Source: Haliclystus octoradiatus
Lineage: Eukaryota; Cnidaria; Staurozoa; Stauromedusae; Haliclystidae
Direction: 5' to 3'
Length of the DNA stretch: 64,000 nucleotides
Assembly: GCA_916610825.1 (NCBI GenBank)
Contig: OU744447.1
Location: forward strand, 20,801,563 to 20,865,562
Shown: positions 35,201 to 43,583 of the stretch, one piece after another
How positions within the stretch are numbered: the first letter of the stretch is position 1
Layout of the letters: each line of letters opens with the position of its first letter
Position numbers and translations under genes: made by a program
Notes under the pieces: model-generated
Told to the model about the DNA's origin: nothing
The model's database searches: none
Seen by the model: only the letters and a program-made list of their open reading frames with translations

Positions 35201-37602
35201 GGTTCATCTCTGTTCTCTGTGTTCTCTGTGGCACTCATCTTCGCGACTCCAATTCGTCAGTCGAACGATTGAATTTTGTTGCGGATGCGTATATGATAAA
35301 CTTTATGACGCCATTGAATGTCGACTGGATTACTAATTTAATATATAATTCACTAAATAAAGACAAATACAATGAAATTAAGAAAGCTGCACATATAAAC
35401 TAATACAAGGCATTATAATGATATGGAATAGAGTCTTACATCGGTGGCTTTTACTTCAACGACGGCTGATATTCTTCTGATGTCAATTGTCACTTTGATT
35501 TCTTTGCTTGTTCTGTTGTAACAGCATTGACTGCTATACTATTCTGATGTTTATACATTTAAATGCAGCTTTTACACTATTTTATGGCTGAACTATTTGC
35601 TTACTACATGTTTTTATACTACAAAGCAATTGCTAACATAAGGTAAATTTACGCTTTGCTTGCATGATATGATGATAGTAATTTGTTTACAAATCATTTT
35701 ACGATAAACTGCTATTGTTTTCATATTTCTAAGGTCATCTAAATGTATGCTATAATGTTTTGAATTAAATCTATCTAAAATTAGTTTGTGATGTAATGTA
35801 TTTTCTGAGTCTTTTTATATAGTTCTTACTTTAAGGTTATAATCTAATATTATGTTATGTAATAAATTTGTACATTTCAAATCAAATAGCCTGTATCAAG
35901 TATTACATTAAACAGTTTAAAATGAATAGGTAAAAGAGTACTACACGAGTACTAAATAGACATAAAATGGCGATACAATTGAAGATAGAAACATTGAAGT
36001 TATAAGCCTTAAATTAACTATTACATGATTAATGATTATACTATTTATTTATGATAAAACATGATAAATCAGTATTATATTAGTATGAATGTATTTAAAA
36101 ATTGCCAAGGCTTTAGTACTATGGCAATATCTTTTGGCACGGCATTTCACCATGGTATTACACTGTCACAAAATAGATGGTTGGTAGTCTCAAGGCGTGG
36201 CATCTTTAATTATTTCAATTCAAGTTTATTTCCACGTAAATTATACTTTGATAGATCATACTTAACTGACAATGTATCATGTTTAGATCTACTAAGTTAT
36301 GGGTAATTTTGATTAACTTTATGGGTATACTGAGTATTATTTCTTAGTATAAAGCAGGCAAGCAGACGACAAGTGTGTTTGCGAAATCGTGCAAAGGTAT
36401 CAATCATATTTTTAAATTGAAATATGACATAATTATCTATAATCACACAGCAAGAATTGAAAAACAAGCATAATCTAAAATTCTTATATTGACAGATTTT
36501 TTCTCCAAATAAGAATATATAGCTATATGATTTGAGGCGTCACTAGTTTCAAATATGATAGGTACAATATTCTTGAAATAGGAATTTCCATGTTTCTATA
36601 TTTTCACACTGTTAAATTACTATTCTGTAAAATGTTTCAAAGATTTCTTTACCGGTTTATCAGGTAATACGTAATCTTTCAGCAAGCGGTACGTTTATGC
36701 ATCTAAAACTGTGATCAGTATGCCTTCTCTCCTTTCTTCTGTCACTCCATTAACGTCCATATAGATTTCCAGTCTTTCTGCAAGATCATCAAGTTCATTT
36801 CCTTCTGAATGTTCCAGAATTTTCCCAATCAGCTGAACCGGTGAAGGTTGAACCATATTACTAGAGGATTCCTTTTCTTTCGCCATTATTAATCCGTCTC
36901 TATACTTGTAATCTTATTCTTATTCTTTTTCTTTATTTATCCTCGTCGCCAATTTTATATTTTAGTATAAAGTAAACAATTGATAAGCAGAGGACAAGTG
37001 TGTATCGTGCTTCGTATCTATCATATTTTTAAATTAAGCTATGACATAATTATCAATAATCAGCTATTAGCTAATCACATGTCAGTAACTTCAGACATGC
37101 ACATTGCATATACTCATTAACAATTCATAACACTGAGATTTTCTGAAAACGGCAAACCCCTTAAGCGTTTTCTAGAGAGCTAGTCTGGCGAGTCTACCTA
37201 TAACAAACTGCATGTTAGCAACGCCGAAAAAATATAACATTTTGTTGAATTTAATAGAAGGTATTCAACACATTCGGTTTGTTTTCGTTTCTTTTTTATA
37301 CGAATATAACAATAATATCGCATCTACGTTTTTTATTCGTAGGTTTGTTTGCATTGGCCGGGTTATCTCTTTATGCAGACAAATTACTAAACACACCAGA
37401 ATTTAAGGATAATCTCGGAAAAATGGGTTATTCATACATAGTGGGTTGGTTTGGAGTTGGCCTTGGCCTCATCACATCGACTACGACATTTGTTTTACAA
37501 TATGGAATTTTCACAAACAGGCTCCTGAATGAGAGGCATGTCATCAATACTTTTTCTTCTCCACTCAATGATGTTGCATTTAAAACAGATGATCGGTTTT
37601 AG
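26008..37602 (+). CDS. claudin/PMP22-like four-transmembrane protein, three exons
   Basis: Joining 26008-26215, 26809-26967 and 37343-37602 gives one uninterrupted 208-residue protein. All junctions are GT/AG and both introns are phase 1. It has four hydrophobic segments (about 8-29, 79-102, 112-133, 152-177). The first extracellular loop carries W29, G47-L48-W49, C52 and C61, the W-GLW-C-C signature of the claudin/PMP22/EMP superfamily. Segments three (GKASLFALAGLSL) and four (GYSYIVGW) also resemble claudins. The usual length of 200-230 residues fits. Members act in cell junctions, myelin-like contacts or as channel subunits. Which subfamily this is cannot be told, and no PDZ-type C-terminus is obvious. 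The second intron is packed with transposons. A broken exon-1 copy lies 10 kb downstream. Confidence 0.85.
26216..26808 (+). other. claudin-like gene intron 1
   Basis: 593 bases from GTAAATTG to a TTTATTTTATCATTCATTCAG acceptor. No gene or element recognised inside it. Confidence 0.75.
26809..26967 (+). CDS. claudin-like gene exon 2
   Basis: Encodes the last two bases of codon 70 through residue 122 plus one base of codon 123. It covers the short segment TIYHEVRG, membrane segment two (LMITAIFFQSVALLLCCLM) and the start of segment three (YGYLIIGLVEGKA). Too short for a long-ORF search but in frame with both neighbours. The donor is GCAA/GTATGT. Confidence 0.85.
26968..29700 (+). other. first part of intron 2, mostly unique
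   Basis: Starts with donor GTATGTTG. AT-rich, with a (TATTC/TTTAT)-rich stretch at about 27220-27300. The short open frames at 29157-29436 carry no motif. Apart from the hairpin at 28514-28629 I see nothing in it. Confidence 0.5.
28514..28629. repeat. hairpin-forming inverted repeat
   Basis: TATAATAAGAGACAAAGATGAAGCAAAAG (28514-28543) is closely complementary to CTTTTGCCTCATCTTTTTATCTTATTATA (28601-28629), with a CG-richer loop of about 57 bases. It looks like a small foldback element or an old MITE. Confidence 0.6.
29701..29874 (-). repeat. dispersed repeat R1, partial copy 3
   Basis: Reverse-complement match to the middle of R1 (about 2224-2394 and 5250-5410). It runs from the CTACGTTAAATT region to the GGATCGGAT/TTAATATTTTAG region. 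It ends just six bases before the left LTR of BEL/Pao 2. Confidence 0.7.
29881..30299 (-). repeat. BEL/Pao 2 left LTR (3' LTR)
   Basis: Matches 35456-35874 over its whole 419-bp length with scattered substitutions (for example GTAACGGC versus GTAACAGC). In element sense it starts TGTACAAATTTATTACA. The high similarity implies a fairly recent insertion. Confidence 0.9.
30344..31771 (-). CDS. BEL/Pao 2 RNase H end and integrase (475 aa), core deleted
   Basis: Long open frame. Residues about 65-125 are the end of RNase H (YWSDSSIVLSWIKS, with the catalytic Asp, and CPTEMNAADDGSRG). The integrase follows: zinc-binding part with HFKTDHCGVERTL and CTKCRRLREP, then NVAVDYFGPI with the first catalytic Asp, and TRAVHLEVSSDMPT. 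The sequence then jumps straight to MINRKKWTKKSRSITVGDIVLI, the C-terminal domain. The stretch with the second Asp and the Glu is absent although the frame stays open. The gap is an in-frame deletion that abolishes strand transfer. Confidence 0.85.
   Translation of the reverse strand: MHLPQMGRTKFKDCRSQIRCSKDKSCTTKTIDNTKTRVASNSIRNKTSKTILRESRLNSTMITYWSDSSIVLSWIKSQSRQYKPIVAVRVGEIQTDSNPSDWRHCPTEMNAADDGSRGIETTNLEGRWLQGPEFLQRPEEEWPEDIQTTTTDDQQHEKRKNNIVCAVSQHENIIDVNKYSDWQKLKRVTAYVIRFCKRLKTKDGPTGSLSYIELSSAEEYLIKQVQTQMFQELDGGNYDQLTPYTDENGIIRVDGRPETSILPYNHKHPILLPRHNWVSRLILKDHHFKTDHCGVERTLAATILTYWIINGRTLSKSVVSQCTKCRRLREPIQQQMIANLPEHRIMPFTPPCFNVAVDYFGPIIVKMGVRLRRQKRYRTIFTCLSTRAVHLEVSSDMPTMINRKKWTKKSRSITVGDIVLIVERNIPRGKWNMGRIIEVYPGRDGLARSVEVKTQHGEYRRPITKLCLLMPKEQN
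31600..31998 (-). CDS. BEL/Pao 2 RT-RNase H connection region
   Basis: 132-residue frame with a KMIMQLLWSKGYKWDDPV segment, DMSRLTEVKLPRCL and SSDATLGLHVFCVASQDAFA, the BEL/Pao RNase H start with the catalytic Asp read as D in this block. AAKTRVAPLKQLTIPRLELQ supplies the conserved P-R-L-E-L-Q with the catalytic Glu. It overlaps the integrase frame, which begins in another register, so a frameshift lies near 31600-31770. Confidence 0.75.
   Translation of the reverse strand: MLVRRKMIMQLLWSKGYKWDDPVTAGHQQMWEKLLDDMSRLTEVKLPRCLTPTELSSDATLGLHVFCVASQDAFATCTYPRWEEPNSKIAEVRFVAAKTRVAPLKQLTIPRLELQATVLGTRLAKLFCVNQD
31999..33226 (-). pseudogene. BEL/Pao 2 reverse transcriptase
   Basis: The 32468-33226 frame begins with AMMTPLGWVLLGN (the pre-RT LGW motif). 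It continues through KQLPSTLPNNYDLAYQRL, PHHGVIRHDKPSTPLRIVFD, DTLMKGPDLLNSLFGIILRF and AMCNDISKMFNQIQ (first catalytic Asp), to MDTTK. Frames then change. The region 31999-32467 carries the rest in pieces, including the palm region around 32300-32330 (TNTYVDD-like), before the frame at 31998. The polymerase is disrupted by at least two frame changes. Confidence 0.8.
33244..34242 (-). CDS. gag-pro: BEL/Pao 2 Gag C-terminus with zinc knuckles and protease (332 aa)
   Basis: Open frame with the end of the Gag core (LKSVKKGDAYNFLKFA-like start, RWGRDVRESRALQTVYGL). Cys-His boxes follow: CVVCKDEHKVLDC, then CFCCLNYGHSARDC, and a CGKDDCTRTHHQSLH stretch. The BEL/Pao aspartic protease comes next with ILIDSGSQLTLVRKD (active-site D-S-G). 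The protein stays open to a final AGPIDVLLGV. Gag packages the RNA and the protease matures the polyprotein. The true Gag start lies upstream in other frames. Confidence 0.85.
   Translation of the reverse strand: MKSVKKGDAYNFLKFATTVQDIITQLKNAGCTADLESTGLLKSIIKMLTDEDRERWGRDVRESRALQTVYGLDDWLEKESFVKSQAYSLEPQSSRHIASVNSAQSNERSTKNKVCVVCKDEHKVLDCPQYLEANIDDRWQLTKDSKACFCCLNYGHSARDCRGRKNCGKDDCTRTHHQSLHKEAAASNATRMEKNRNILPVLHVNVKSANGMTRKANILIDSGSQLTLVRKDFVMSLGLKRKPTFINLSVVSRDKKQHNTKEVKFNIEAVNGDGSKYEITAIELETICAAVGPLERDDLKKYQHLKDVQFSYSAGPIDVLLGVIKLTFWLEK
34243..35238 (-). pseudogene. gag: BEL/Pao 2 Gag N-terminal half, frameshifted
   Basis: Translation likely began at an ATG at 35238 (MSATENTENRDEPTAIG) and meets a stop about 35 codons later. 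The conserved coiled-coil start RTLAKSRVTREANKAI..LTQLNKNYDRAEE occurs in the next frame (about 34910-35125). A further frame holds a glutamine/threonine-rich part with four NQT/ADVQE repeats. At least two frameshifts separate the parts. Confidence 0.7.
34661..34770 (-). repeat. 30-bp tandem repeat in BEL/Pao 2 Gag
   Basis: ATTGGTTGCTTGTTCTTGGA plus CATCCGTCTG is repeated three and a third times. On the coding strand each unit gives a ten-residue QTDVQEQATN. The unit length is a multiple of three, so expansion keeps the frame. Confidence 0.85.
35456..35874 (-). repeat. BEL/Pao 2 right LTR (5' LTR)
   Basis: 419 bp, partner of 29881-30299. In element sense it is the upstream, promoter-bearing copy. 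I could not identify a convincing primer-binding site immediately inside it. Confidence 0.9.
35875..36343 (+). other. intron 2 between BEL/Pao 2 and the Mag relic
   Basis: Intronic sequence after the BEL/Pao LTR. The open frame at 36061-36306 has no recognisable motif and is not called as a gene. Confidence 0.4.
36610..36886 (-). pseudogene. gag: Mag-type Gag N-terminal fragment
   Basis: The frame opens at an ATG 50 bases after the primer site and encodes a 63-residue Gag start with ELDDLAERLEIYMDVNGV (the W/R-x-x-R-L-E-x-Y-x-x-A-N pattern of Mag Gag). After a stop it continues in frame with TYRLLKDYVLPDKPV, the next conserved block. The rest of Gag and all of Pol are absent. Confidence 0.7.
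36939..36951 (-). promoter_or_regulatory. Mag-type primer-binding site
   Basis: In element sense TGGCGACGAGGAT lies just inside the right terminal repeat. It is complementary to a tRNA-Ser (GCT) 3' end (ATCCTCGTCGCCA) and matches the usual start of Mag/SURL Gypsy interiors. It differs from the site used by Gypsy A, C and D. Confidence 0.65.
37343..37602 (+). CDS. claudin-like gene exon 3
   Basis: Acceptor TTTTTTATTCGTAG at 37342. The exon completes codon 123 (Ser) and encodes the rest of membrane segment three, an extracellular stretch with LLNTPEFKDNLGK, segment four (YIVGWFGVGLGLITSTTTFVL) and a short cytoplasmic tail ending KTDDRF, then TAG. Reading upstream of 37343 belongs to the intron. 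Confidence 0.85.
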
Positions 37603-38004
37603 TTCCTTAAACAGTAACCATATTGAGATGAATATGTTGCATTAATTCATTGTAGAACAATATGGATCAGATTAAATCATATGATAAAATCATGAATCAA
37701 TGTCTATCTGTTGTTTTTCAGTTGTATACACACTCCAGCAGTGCGAGTGATTTGTATAACTTTCAAATTTAGCGTCAAGTATAATAATAATAATAAACTT
37801 TATTTCTTTATACAGCGCTATTTCCAATAGTTGCTTGATAGCGTTTTACACGTTAAAATATTATATAAATATATAGTTTTTATTTATTTTTTTTTATTTT
37901 CTTCAAACAGTGGTGTAAATGTGTTAAAAGTTGGTTAAATAATATACTGCAAATACTTTAACATTTAATAGCAATTCAAAAAGGCTCGTTTTTATCAATT
38001 GTTC
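37603..38004 (+). other. 3' flank of claudin-like gene
   Basis: Probable 3' untranslated region with an (AAT)n microsatellite at 37778-37796 and poly-T tracts. Nothing else recognised. Confidence 0.45.
37792..37797 (+). terminator. candidate polyadenylation signal
   Basis: AATAAA at the end of an (AAT)n run, 190 bases after the claudin-like stop codon, with T-rich sequence following. The simple-repeat setting makes the call weak. Confidence 0.35.
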
Positions 38005-39062
38005 AAAAGTGGGGACTGCCTACGCCAAAACTTAATTTTTTTGTTTTATGTTCAATTTCAATCAAATTTGGCAAATGCATAGTTCTTGGTTCAACTATAT
38101 ATTTTATCAAAAAAAATCAAGTTTGTTCTAATTATAGAAAAATCATCAAATATGACGTCGTAATAATCTGTTTGATTTGATCATAGCTTAATCATTATTA
38201 AAAGCAACAGAAGACAGAGAACTAGAGGGAAATTAAACTTTAGAACAACATAAACCATACAAACTTACTTTATTCTATATCAATGTTGAAAGGATATGTT
38301 AAATAGGGAATTATTCTACATTTCTTTCAAATCTCAGCAGTTGCGGCAATAATACAATAGCAATATTTCAGGCTACAAACAATCAATAAAAATTTTGGTT
38401 GTCAAAATTGTTGGTAATACCCTAACGATGCAATGTACAAAATTTGACACATTTAGCAATTCAGATGGCTGAGTTATAAGATTTTAAACTTTTGAAAAAC
38501 CATTTAGCTGAGAAATTATGCTCTAAAGTTTGTAAACATGAATTGTTTTACTATGGCTGTATTTCTTCTCTAAAATTCTCCTTGGACAATCCTGGGACAT
38601 ATGTTAAACATTCTTCTTTCTTTCTACTTTCTTCTGTATTGATCAAGGCTAGTTTACTTCATTAAATCCTGCCATTGACGACAACAAGAGAATGGTAATT
38701 AGTAGGATTCAGTATTATATATTCCTTTATCTGAAAGAAAATCGAATGTTAACGTCATAAGATAGAATCCTTATGTTCTTAGCCATAATAGAGCTTTCCA
38801 ATGATATGAAACATGGCGGCCATCTGCAAACAAGGCGGGAAAATATAGATCATAAACTAGATGCAAAAATATCAAAATATTTATGAAAATACAAGTCATA
38901 GAGGTACCAAAGATGCCTAAATTTGATACATTGTGATATCGCTAGGTCAATTTTAAATTTTACAGCTTCTTTTAAAGTCATTAAACTTCACATTCTAGGA
39001 TAAAAAGTATTTTTGGAAAATTTAATTTATTTTTCAAGTTTCGACGTAGGCAGTCCCCTTAA
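38005..39062. mobile_element. non-coding element with terminal inverted repeats
   Basis: The left end GGGGACTGCCTACGCCAAAACTT (from about 38011) is the near-perfect reverse complement of AAGTTTCGACGTAGGCAGTCCCC (ending 39057). The interior of about 1 kb is AT-rich, has no open frame of note, and repeats several weakly related phrases with TTTGACACATTTAG/TTTGATACATTGTG. This fits a non-autonomous DNA transposon. A clear target duplication is not visible, so the superfamily is open. Confidence 0.75.
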
Positions 39063-39270
39063 AAGCTTCAATTGATATTGCATATTTGTATTGATATTGC
39101 ATAAGTATGCATGTAGCAGAGGCCGGCAAGAATCACAATTAAGTTTAACGAATTTTAAATCGGGATAAATTGCAAGAAATAGTTTTCACAGTTGAGCAAG
39201 AAACCTATGATTACCTATGAATAGGATATACCAAGCACAATTATCTACTTAGTTTCTTATTACTTATTAT

Positions 39271-39493
39271 TGTAGAGTTCTGTATAAACTCTAGCCAGAG
39301 AATGTCAACAACAAATAAGAAGTCAAAGTATAGTGTTCACTGAATATAGTTCATGATACAATGCAATATTCAGGACTGCTTGAATAAAACTCGGTCTAAA
39401 TAATATTTAACAAAGCTAATTGAACTTAACGATTACGAGGCTACATGATAAAGACGTTAATAACTAATTATGCTAATTAAAACAAATGGTACA
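39271..39493 (-). repeat. Gypsy C left LTR (3' LTR)
   Basis: 223 bp, TGTAGAGTTCTG..GGTACA. It includes GTGTTCACTGAATATAGTTC-like text that the right LTR lacks. Confidence 0.85.
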
Positions 39494-39794
39494 CTCGTTA
39501 TTTTTTCTAAAGAATAATAATAATAATAAAATAACTAAATATAAAAAATCCGATTTGATTTAAATACATTTATAGATACGATGTACAATGTCATCGAGCG
39601 CGTATTAAAATTCCACCAGCTTCTGTTTCAACAGTAGTACGACGAGTTGAAAACGAAACAGCATTACCGCGAATCACTTCTCTTCCGCCATCGCGTAAAA
39701 TAACTCTTCTTCCTCATTTGGTACTTGTAAATCTGACACCAGGCATTGTTGATCATGGAATACTTTCATTGCTGCTTTAGCCTTAACTCGATGG

Positions 39795-40600
39795 TCAATA
39801 TTCACAGGCTTTTTCGAAGACACCGCAGGAATTGGTGTTACTGGCTTGCGTACCTTTAAAGAATGTAAAAGAGGATGCTCCGATCATGCGATGATTTGTT
39901 GATTGTATCGTGAGAAGTACATTCCTCAGGCGCTGTGTTCTTGAAAAGTCATCTGATCGTGTCCAGCGATGCTTGAACGTTCTGTGAAACCTCTCCACCA
40001 TGCCATTAGAACGCAGGTAATGAGGAGGCGAATGTCGAAGTACGACGCTCCAACTTTTGCAAAATCTTTTGAGCTTCTTTGATGTAAATTGAGATCCGTT
40101 GTCTGACATCATCTCCAAAGAAGGTCCGTGATGGCAACATAGAGATTCCGTTTCATCGATTAGTTCTGGTGTTTTCTCGTGTTTGAGAGGAAATACTTTC
40201 TGGTAGCGTGATCAACAGATATATAAGGCTTACCATCAACATGAAAAATATCGGACGCTAAAGTATGCCAGGGTGGCAGTAGATCTGATGGCTTCAATTC
40301 TAACTCAGGCCATCGCTGAGAAACTTCTCTGCATGTTTCACAAGAAGCAATCGTAGATTTTACTTCTGCTGTACCAGGCCACCAGACCGATGGTAATTGC
40401 GAGAGTGTTATTTTAAGTCCAAGATGACTATCGTGTGCAAATTTGATTAATCGTTCGCGTAAACTAGATGGAATTATAATTTGAGTACCGCGCATAAGTA
40501 CTCGCGGCCTTTGTAAAACGGATAAATTGAAACGCTCTTTAAAATAGGGCTCTAACACTTCCGCAATGGTAGACCAATAATTACATTCCACTGCTTCCAT
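39795..40600 (-). pseudogene. Gypsy C integrase
   Basis: The 40160-40600 frame has the zinc-binding part (HDSHLGLKITLSQL, then CETCREVSQ) and TLASDIFHVDGKPYISVDHATR with the first catalytic Asp. After stops, the 39795-40118 frame gives EMMSDNGSQFTSK (second Asp), SNGMVERFHRTFK (catalytic Glu) and a tail. All three acidic residues survive, but in two frames separated by about 40 bases of broken sequence. Confidence 0.8.
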
Positions 40601-40884
40601 GACGCGCGTCAGAGCATCACTAGTAGCTGTTTCTATTTGTACGTCTCTTAATGTTACAAAATTTGGATCTAGGAAATTTTCAAAATCGTCAACAGAAACT
40701 GAACAAATTTAGTTATAATCATTAGCACTTAGCTCGAAAGTGTCCGCAATAGATAGTGAACGTGATAAAGTAACTTTTAAGGTATTCATGTTCTCTTTTG
40801 CAGGTTTGTAAATATTGTTAGATCCACTTTGTTGCAATCGTAGCATCATACGTTTAAGGCGAGGCGGAATTGCATCAAACGGCT

Positions 40885-41313
40885 TTAACCATATCTATTC
40901 CAGGGACCTATGATCAGTCCAGAACTCAACTGAACCCTCCAAACAAATTGTCGGAAGCGGGTGGTGCGGAAAACGATGGCTAACAACTCCTGTTCCATTT
41001 GAGAATATTTCTGTTCGGTAGACGTTAACGAATGACTAGCTGCTACTACGGGAGGCCACTTGTTATTGATTAGTTGCAGTAGTACAGCACCTAAACGACA
41101 AGGACTTGCATCGCCTAATATAGCTGTACTAGCATTACAATCGTAATATGAAAATGCAGTTTTAGCAGCTTCTTTGAGTGCCATTTTGACGTGTTTCCAG
41201 GCATCATTTGACGCTTCGTAATCAAACTGTCCTTCGATGATATCTGTGATGGATTTAACGTGTGTTGATAAATTAGGTAAGAATTTCTTCAAATAATTCA
41301 GCATTCCTAACAC
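40885..41313 (-). pseudogene. Gypsy C RT end and RNase H
   Basis: Starts with MLGMLNYLKKFLPNLS (the RT connection G-x-x-N-Y-x-x-x-F-x-P). RNase H follows with AILGDASPCRLGAVLLQ (catalytic Asp) and SLTSTEQKYSQMEQELLAIVF (catalytic Glu). It ends in a damaged HHxx region where the usual T-D-H-K-P-L motif is unreadable (LIIGPWNRYG). Confidence 0.75.
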
Positions 41314-41439
41314 TCTACGAGCTTCAACAATTTGTAGTAGTGCAGGGAGTGATAATGCTTCTACAATCTTTTGCTGATCTTGTGAAATACCCTTGTCTGA
41401 AATTGTATGTCCAAGATTTGAAAGTTCACGTTGTGCAAA

Positions 41440-42182
41440 CTACTTGCATTTACTATTATCCAGTTTTGCACCAATCAACTTGAGTCGTTCTTTGACGGCA
41501 GAGAAATTCAAATCGTGTTCATCTTTTTCTTTGCCATATACCAATATTCCTTTTATATATACCATGCAACCATTAAGATCAGACAAATGATCTGTCATTG
41601 TTCTTTGAAATTTCGCCGGTGCCAAACAAACACCGAACGGTAATCGTAAATACCGATAATTACCACGGTGGGTTGCTATTGTTGTCAAATCCGATGATAC
41701 TTCATCTAGTTTTAATTGATGGAAACTGCTTTCTAAATCGAGAATAGAGAAAAGCTTTACTCCGTTTTATTTAGCGAAAAATGAATCATAATTTGGAATA
41801 ACAAACCGTTCACGTTGCATATATTCATTCAATTTACGGAATCGCCACATATACGTATTTTATTAATTTTACGTTTAGCTACAACAATTGGGGATAGCCA
41901 TTGACTAGGCTTTTATACACGTTCGATAATTCCTAAATTTTCGAAACGATCAAGCTCATTTGAGTCTGCTTCGTGTAACCTGAAAGTTAGCTTTCGAGCT
42001 CCTTGTACAACAGGGTGAGCATTCGATTTTATTTGTAACGAAGCGGTACCAATACTTCCTAACGATGTAAATTGATTAACTTGTACAAAATATTGCTCTG
42101 GTAAAGTCAATGGCTGACCACCTAAATTTAAATAATACGAATAACTGAGTAAAGGACACGTCATACTGTCCGTATATTTCAC
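41440..42182 (-). pseudogene. Gypsy C reverse transcriptase with mutated palm
   Basis: The 41913-42182 frame holds the RT start (VQGARKLTFRLHEADSNELDRFENLGIIE). Stops break the next blocks. The 41440-41688 frame then reads RYLRLPFGVCLAPAKFQRTMTD and GCMVYIKGILVYG. The family motif here is Y-x-D-D-I, and this copy has Y-I-K-G-I, losing both palm aspartates. It cannot have been active in this state. Confidence 0.8.
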
Positions 42183-42319
42183 TTCTATGTTGAGCGGGCT
42201 ATGGTCTGGCGAGGCGGATAAACCAACGGTGCCATTGGCGGTAATACGAATAACCTTACTGTTCCACGGTTTTACAAATTTATCAACCTGCTGAATGATA
42301 TTCTTGGCATTTTTTCAAA

Positions 42320-42628
42320 TATTAAATGGTATCATAGTCGATGTGCTGCCAGGATCAATTAAAAATTTATTTTGTTACCAAATGCCCATAAATCAACGTA
42401 TGCCCTCTTGCCGGGAGTGTTAGAATGAACGACAAAGGCACTGTCACAATCAGACGGCGTATATGATGAATCCAAATCGGTATATACTACTGCTGCTGCT
42501 CCTTCTGAACGGGGTTTAGAGTTAGCCTTAGATTTAAAACTTCTCTTATCAGATGTATTATTATTTTGTTTAGTTCTACTAGATAAAGTTGAGTCACGGC
42601 TATCGCTTGATTGTAATGACGTTTTCAA
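42320..42628 (-). pseudogene. Gypsy C protease region
   Basis: The 42359-42628 frame is serine/lysine-rich, then AYVDLWAFGNKINF. The active-site segment follows just outside it, as LIDPGSTSTMIPF (about 42322-42363). It reads D-P-G where aspartic proteases have D-T/S-G, so it is probably inactivated. Confidence 0.6.
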
Positions 42629-43139
42629 CTTTAAAAGGCAAACAGAGCTAAAATGCTCTAAACGACCACAATTTTAGCATGTTTTATTATAGGCTTGACA
42701 TTTTCCCTATACATGATATTTGCCATAATATTTACAATCGTCATTAACAGCGTTCGTATCGGACATAGATGATGTTAAAACAGTAGCGCTTACTGTTTCT
42801 AATGTAGATATTAAACACATAGAGTCATTTATATTCAAAGTATCGATATCTTGTTGTAAAAAGAGACGTTTTGCATCTTCGTTTTTTATACCCCTAATCA
42901 AGAAATCGCTAATTATTAGTTCACCTGTGAGATTTCTGTACGTGTATTGAGAATCGTGATATAATGCTTGTAATTGTTGTAGAAATTCATGTATTGTTTC
43001 GTCAGTTCCTTGACGTAAATCTAACAATCGACAGCGGTATTCTAAGTCACATCTTTGGGGCTTCAATTTCCTCTCAAATTCGTTTAACATGTTCGATGAA
43101 TTTTCATTTAATTCAATTGTTGTAGTATCTAGAGCGTTG

Positions 43140-43330
43140 TATCACGGCCCGCAGGTTTTCGGGTTCCATCCCTTGCCAGAGCACTATAGGTTGGCGTCAG
43201 GAAGGGCATCCGGCTATTAAACGCAAAAATACTAACCAATTTAACCAACCACCCCAGGGAAAAAAAGCTGCAAGCTTACCCGGTTTGTGGATAAATGATA
43301 AATCAAAAAATCAAAAATAACTTAATTGTA
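43140..43330 (+). repeat. LINE/SINE 3'-tail fragment nested in Gypsy C Gag
   Basis: GGTTGGCGTCAGGAAGGGCATCCGGC (43191-43216) is a phrase common in the 3' regions of many animal LINEs and their SINEs. It is followed by ACGCAAAAATACTAACC and an A-rich tail (AAAAAATCAAAAATAA). It interrupts the Gag frame, so it is a later insertion. The left limit is unclear. The family assignment rests on memory of the motif. Confidence 0.5.
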
Positions 43331-43571
43331 AACCAAAAGAAGACCTACAGTTCTTCTTCGCAAATCTTCTGAAATCATCGCTACCCACGTTATACAGTAT
43401 ACAGTTTCTGTTCTTCTGACTTTTCATCCACATCTGTTGCTATCGTATAATTTGCAAACATATCTTTCTCTTTGTTGAAACAACCATATGCGTTACATTG
43501 TTGTGGGTCAGATTCAGGCGGTATTCTACCACGAAATGTAGTCATCCTCACAAATGAAACAAAATTGACCA

Positions 43572-43583
43572 TCAACTGCACCA
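43572..43583 (-). promoter_or_regulatory. Gypsy C primer-binding site
   Basis: In element sense TGGTGCAGTTGA lies one base inside the right LTR. It differs by one base from TGGCGCAGTTGA of Gypsy A and D, so the same tRNA-Ser-type primer is likely. Confidence 0.65.

Larger units (their letters stand above)
29881..35874 (-). mobile_element. BEL/Pao retrotransposon 2 inside intron 2
   Basis: Two near-identical 419-bp LTRs (29881-30299 and 35456-35874) enclose a minus-strand Gag, protease, RT, RNase H and integrase in BEL/Pao order, about 6.0 kb in all. The element lies antisense to the claudin-like gene. It is the best-preserved element here, but Gag has frameshifts, the pol frame is broken in RT, and the integrase lacks the middle of its core. 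I could not find an exact target duplication, so the outermost LTR bases may be off by a few. Confidence 0.92.
36344..37060 (-). mobile_element. miniature Mag-type Gypsy relic
   Basis: Two ~100-bp related ends (36344-36444 and 36962-37060) share TTAGTATAAAG, AGG/CGACAAGTGTGT and CATATTTTTAAATT..ATGACATAATTAT. On the minus strand the right copy is followed by primer site TGGCGACGAGGAT and the start of a Gag. That Gag is cut short, so the unit is only about 0.7 kb. It is best read as an internally deleted Gypsy element lying in intron 2. Confidence 0.65.

Noticed and set aside
29871..35880. 5-bp target duplication around BEL/Pao 2
   Set aside because: The bases next to the two LTRs (AGGTA versus TTTCA) do not match. 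The LTR limits may be slightly off or the duplication has mutated.
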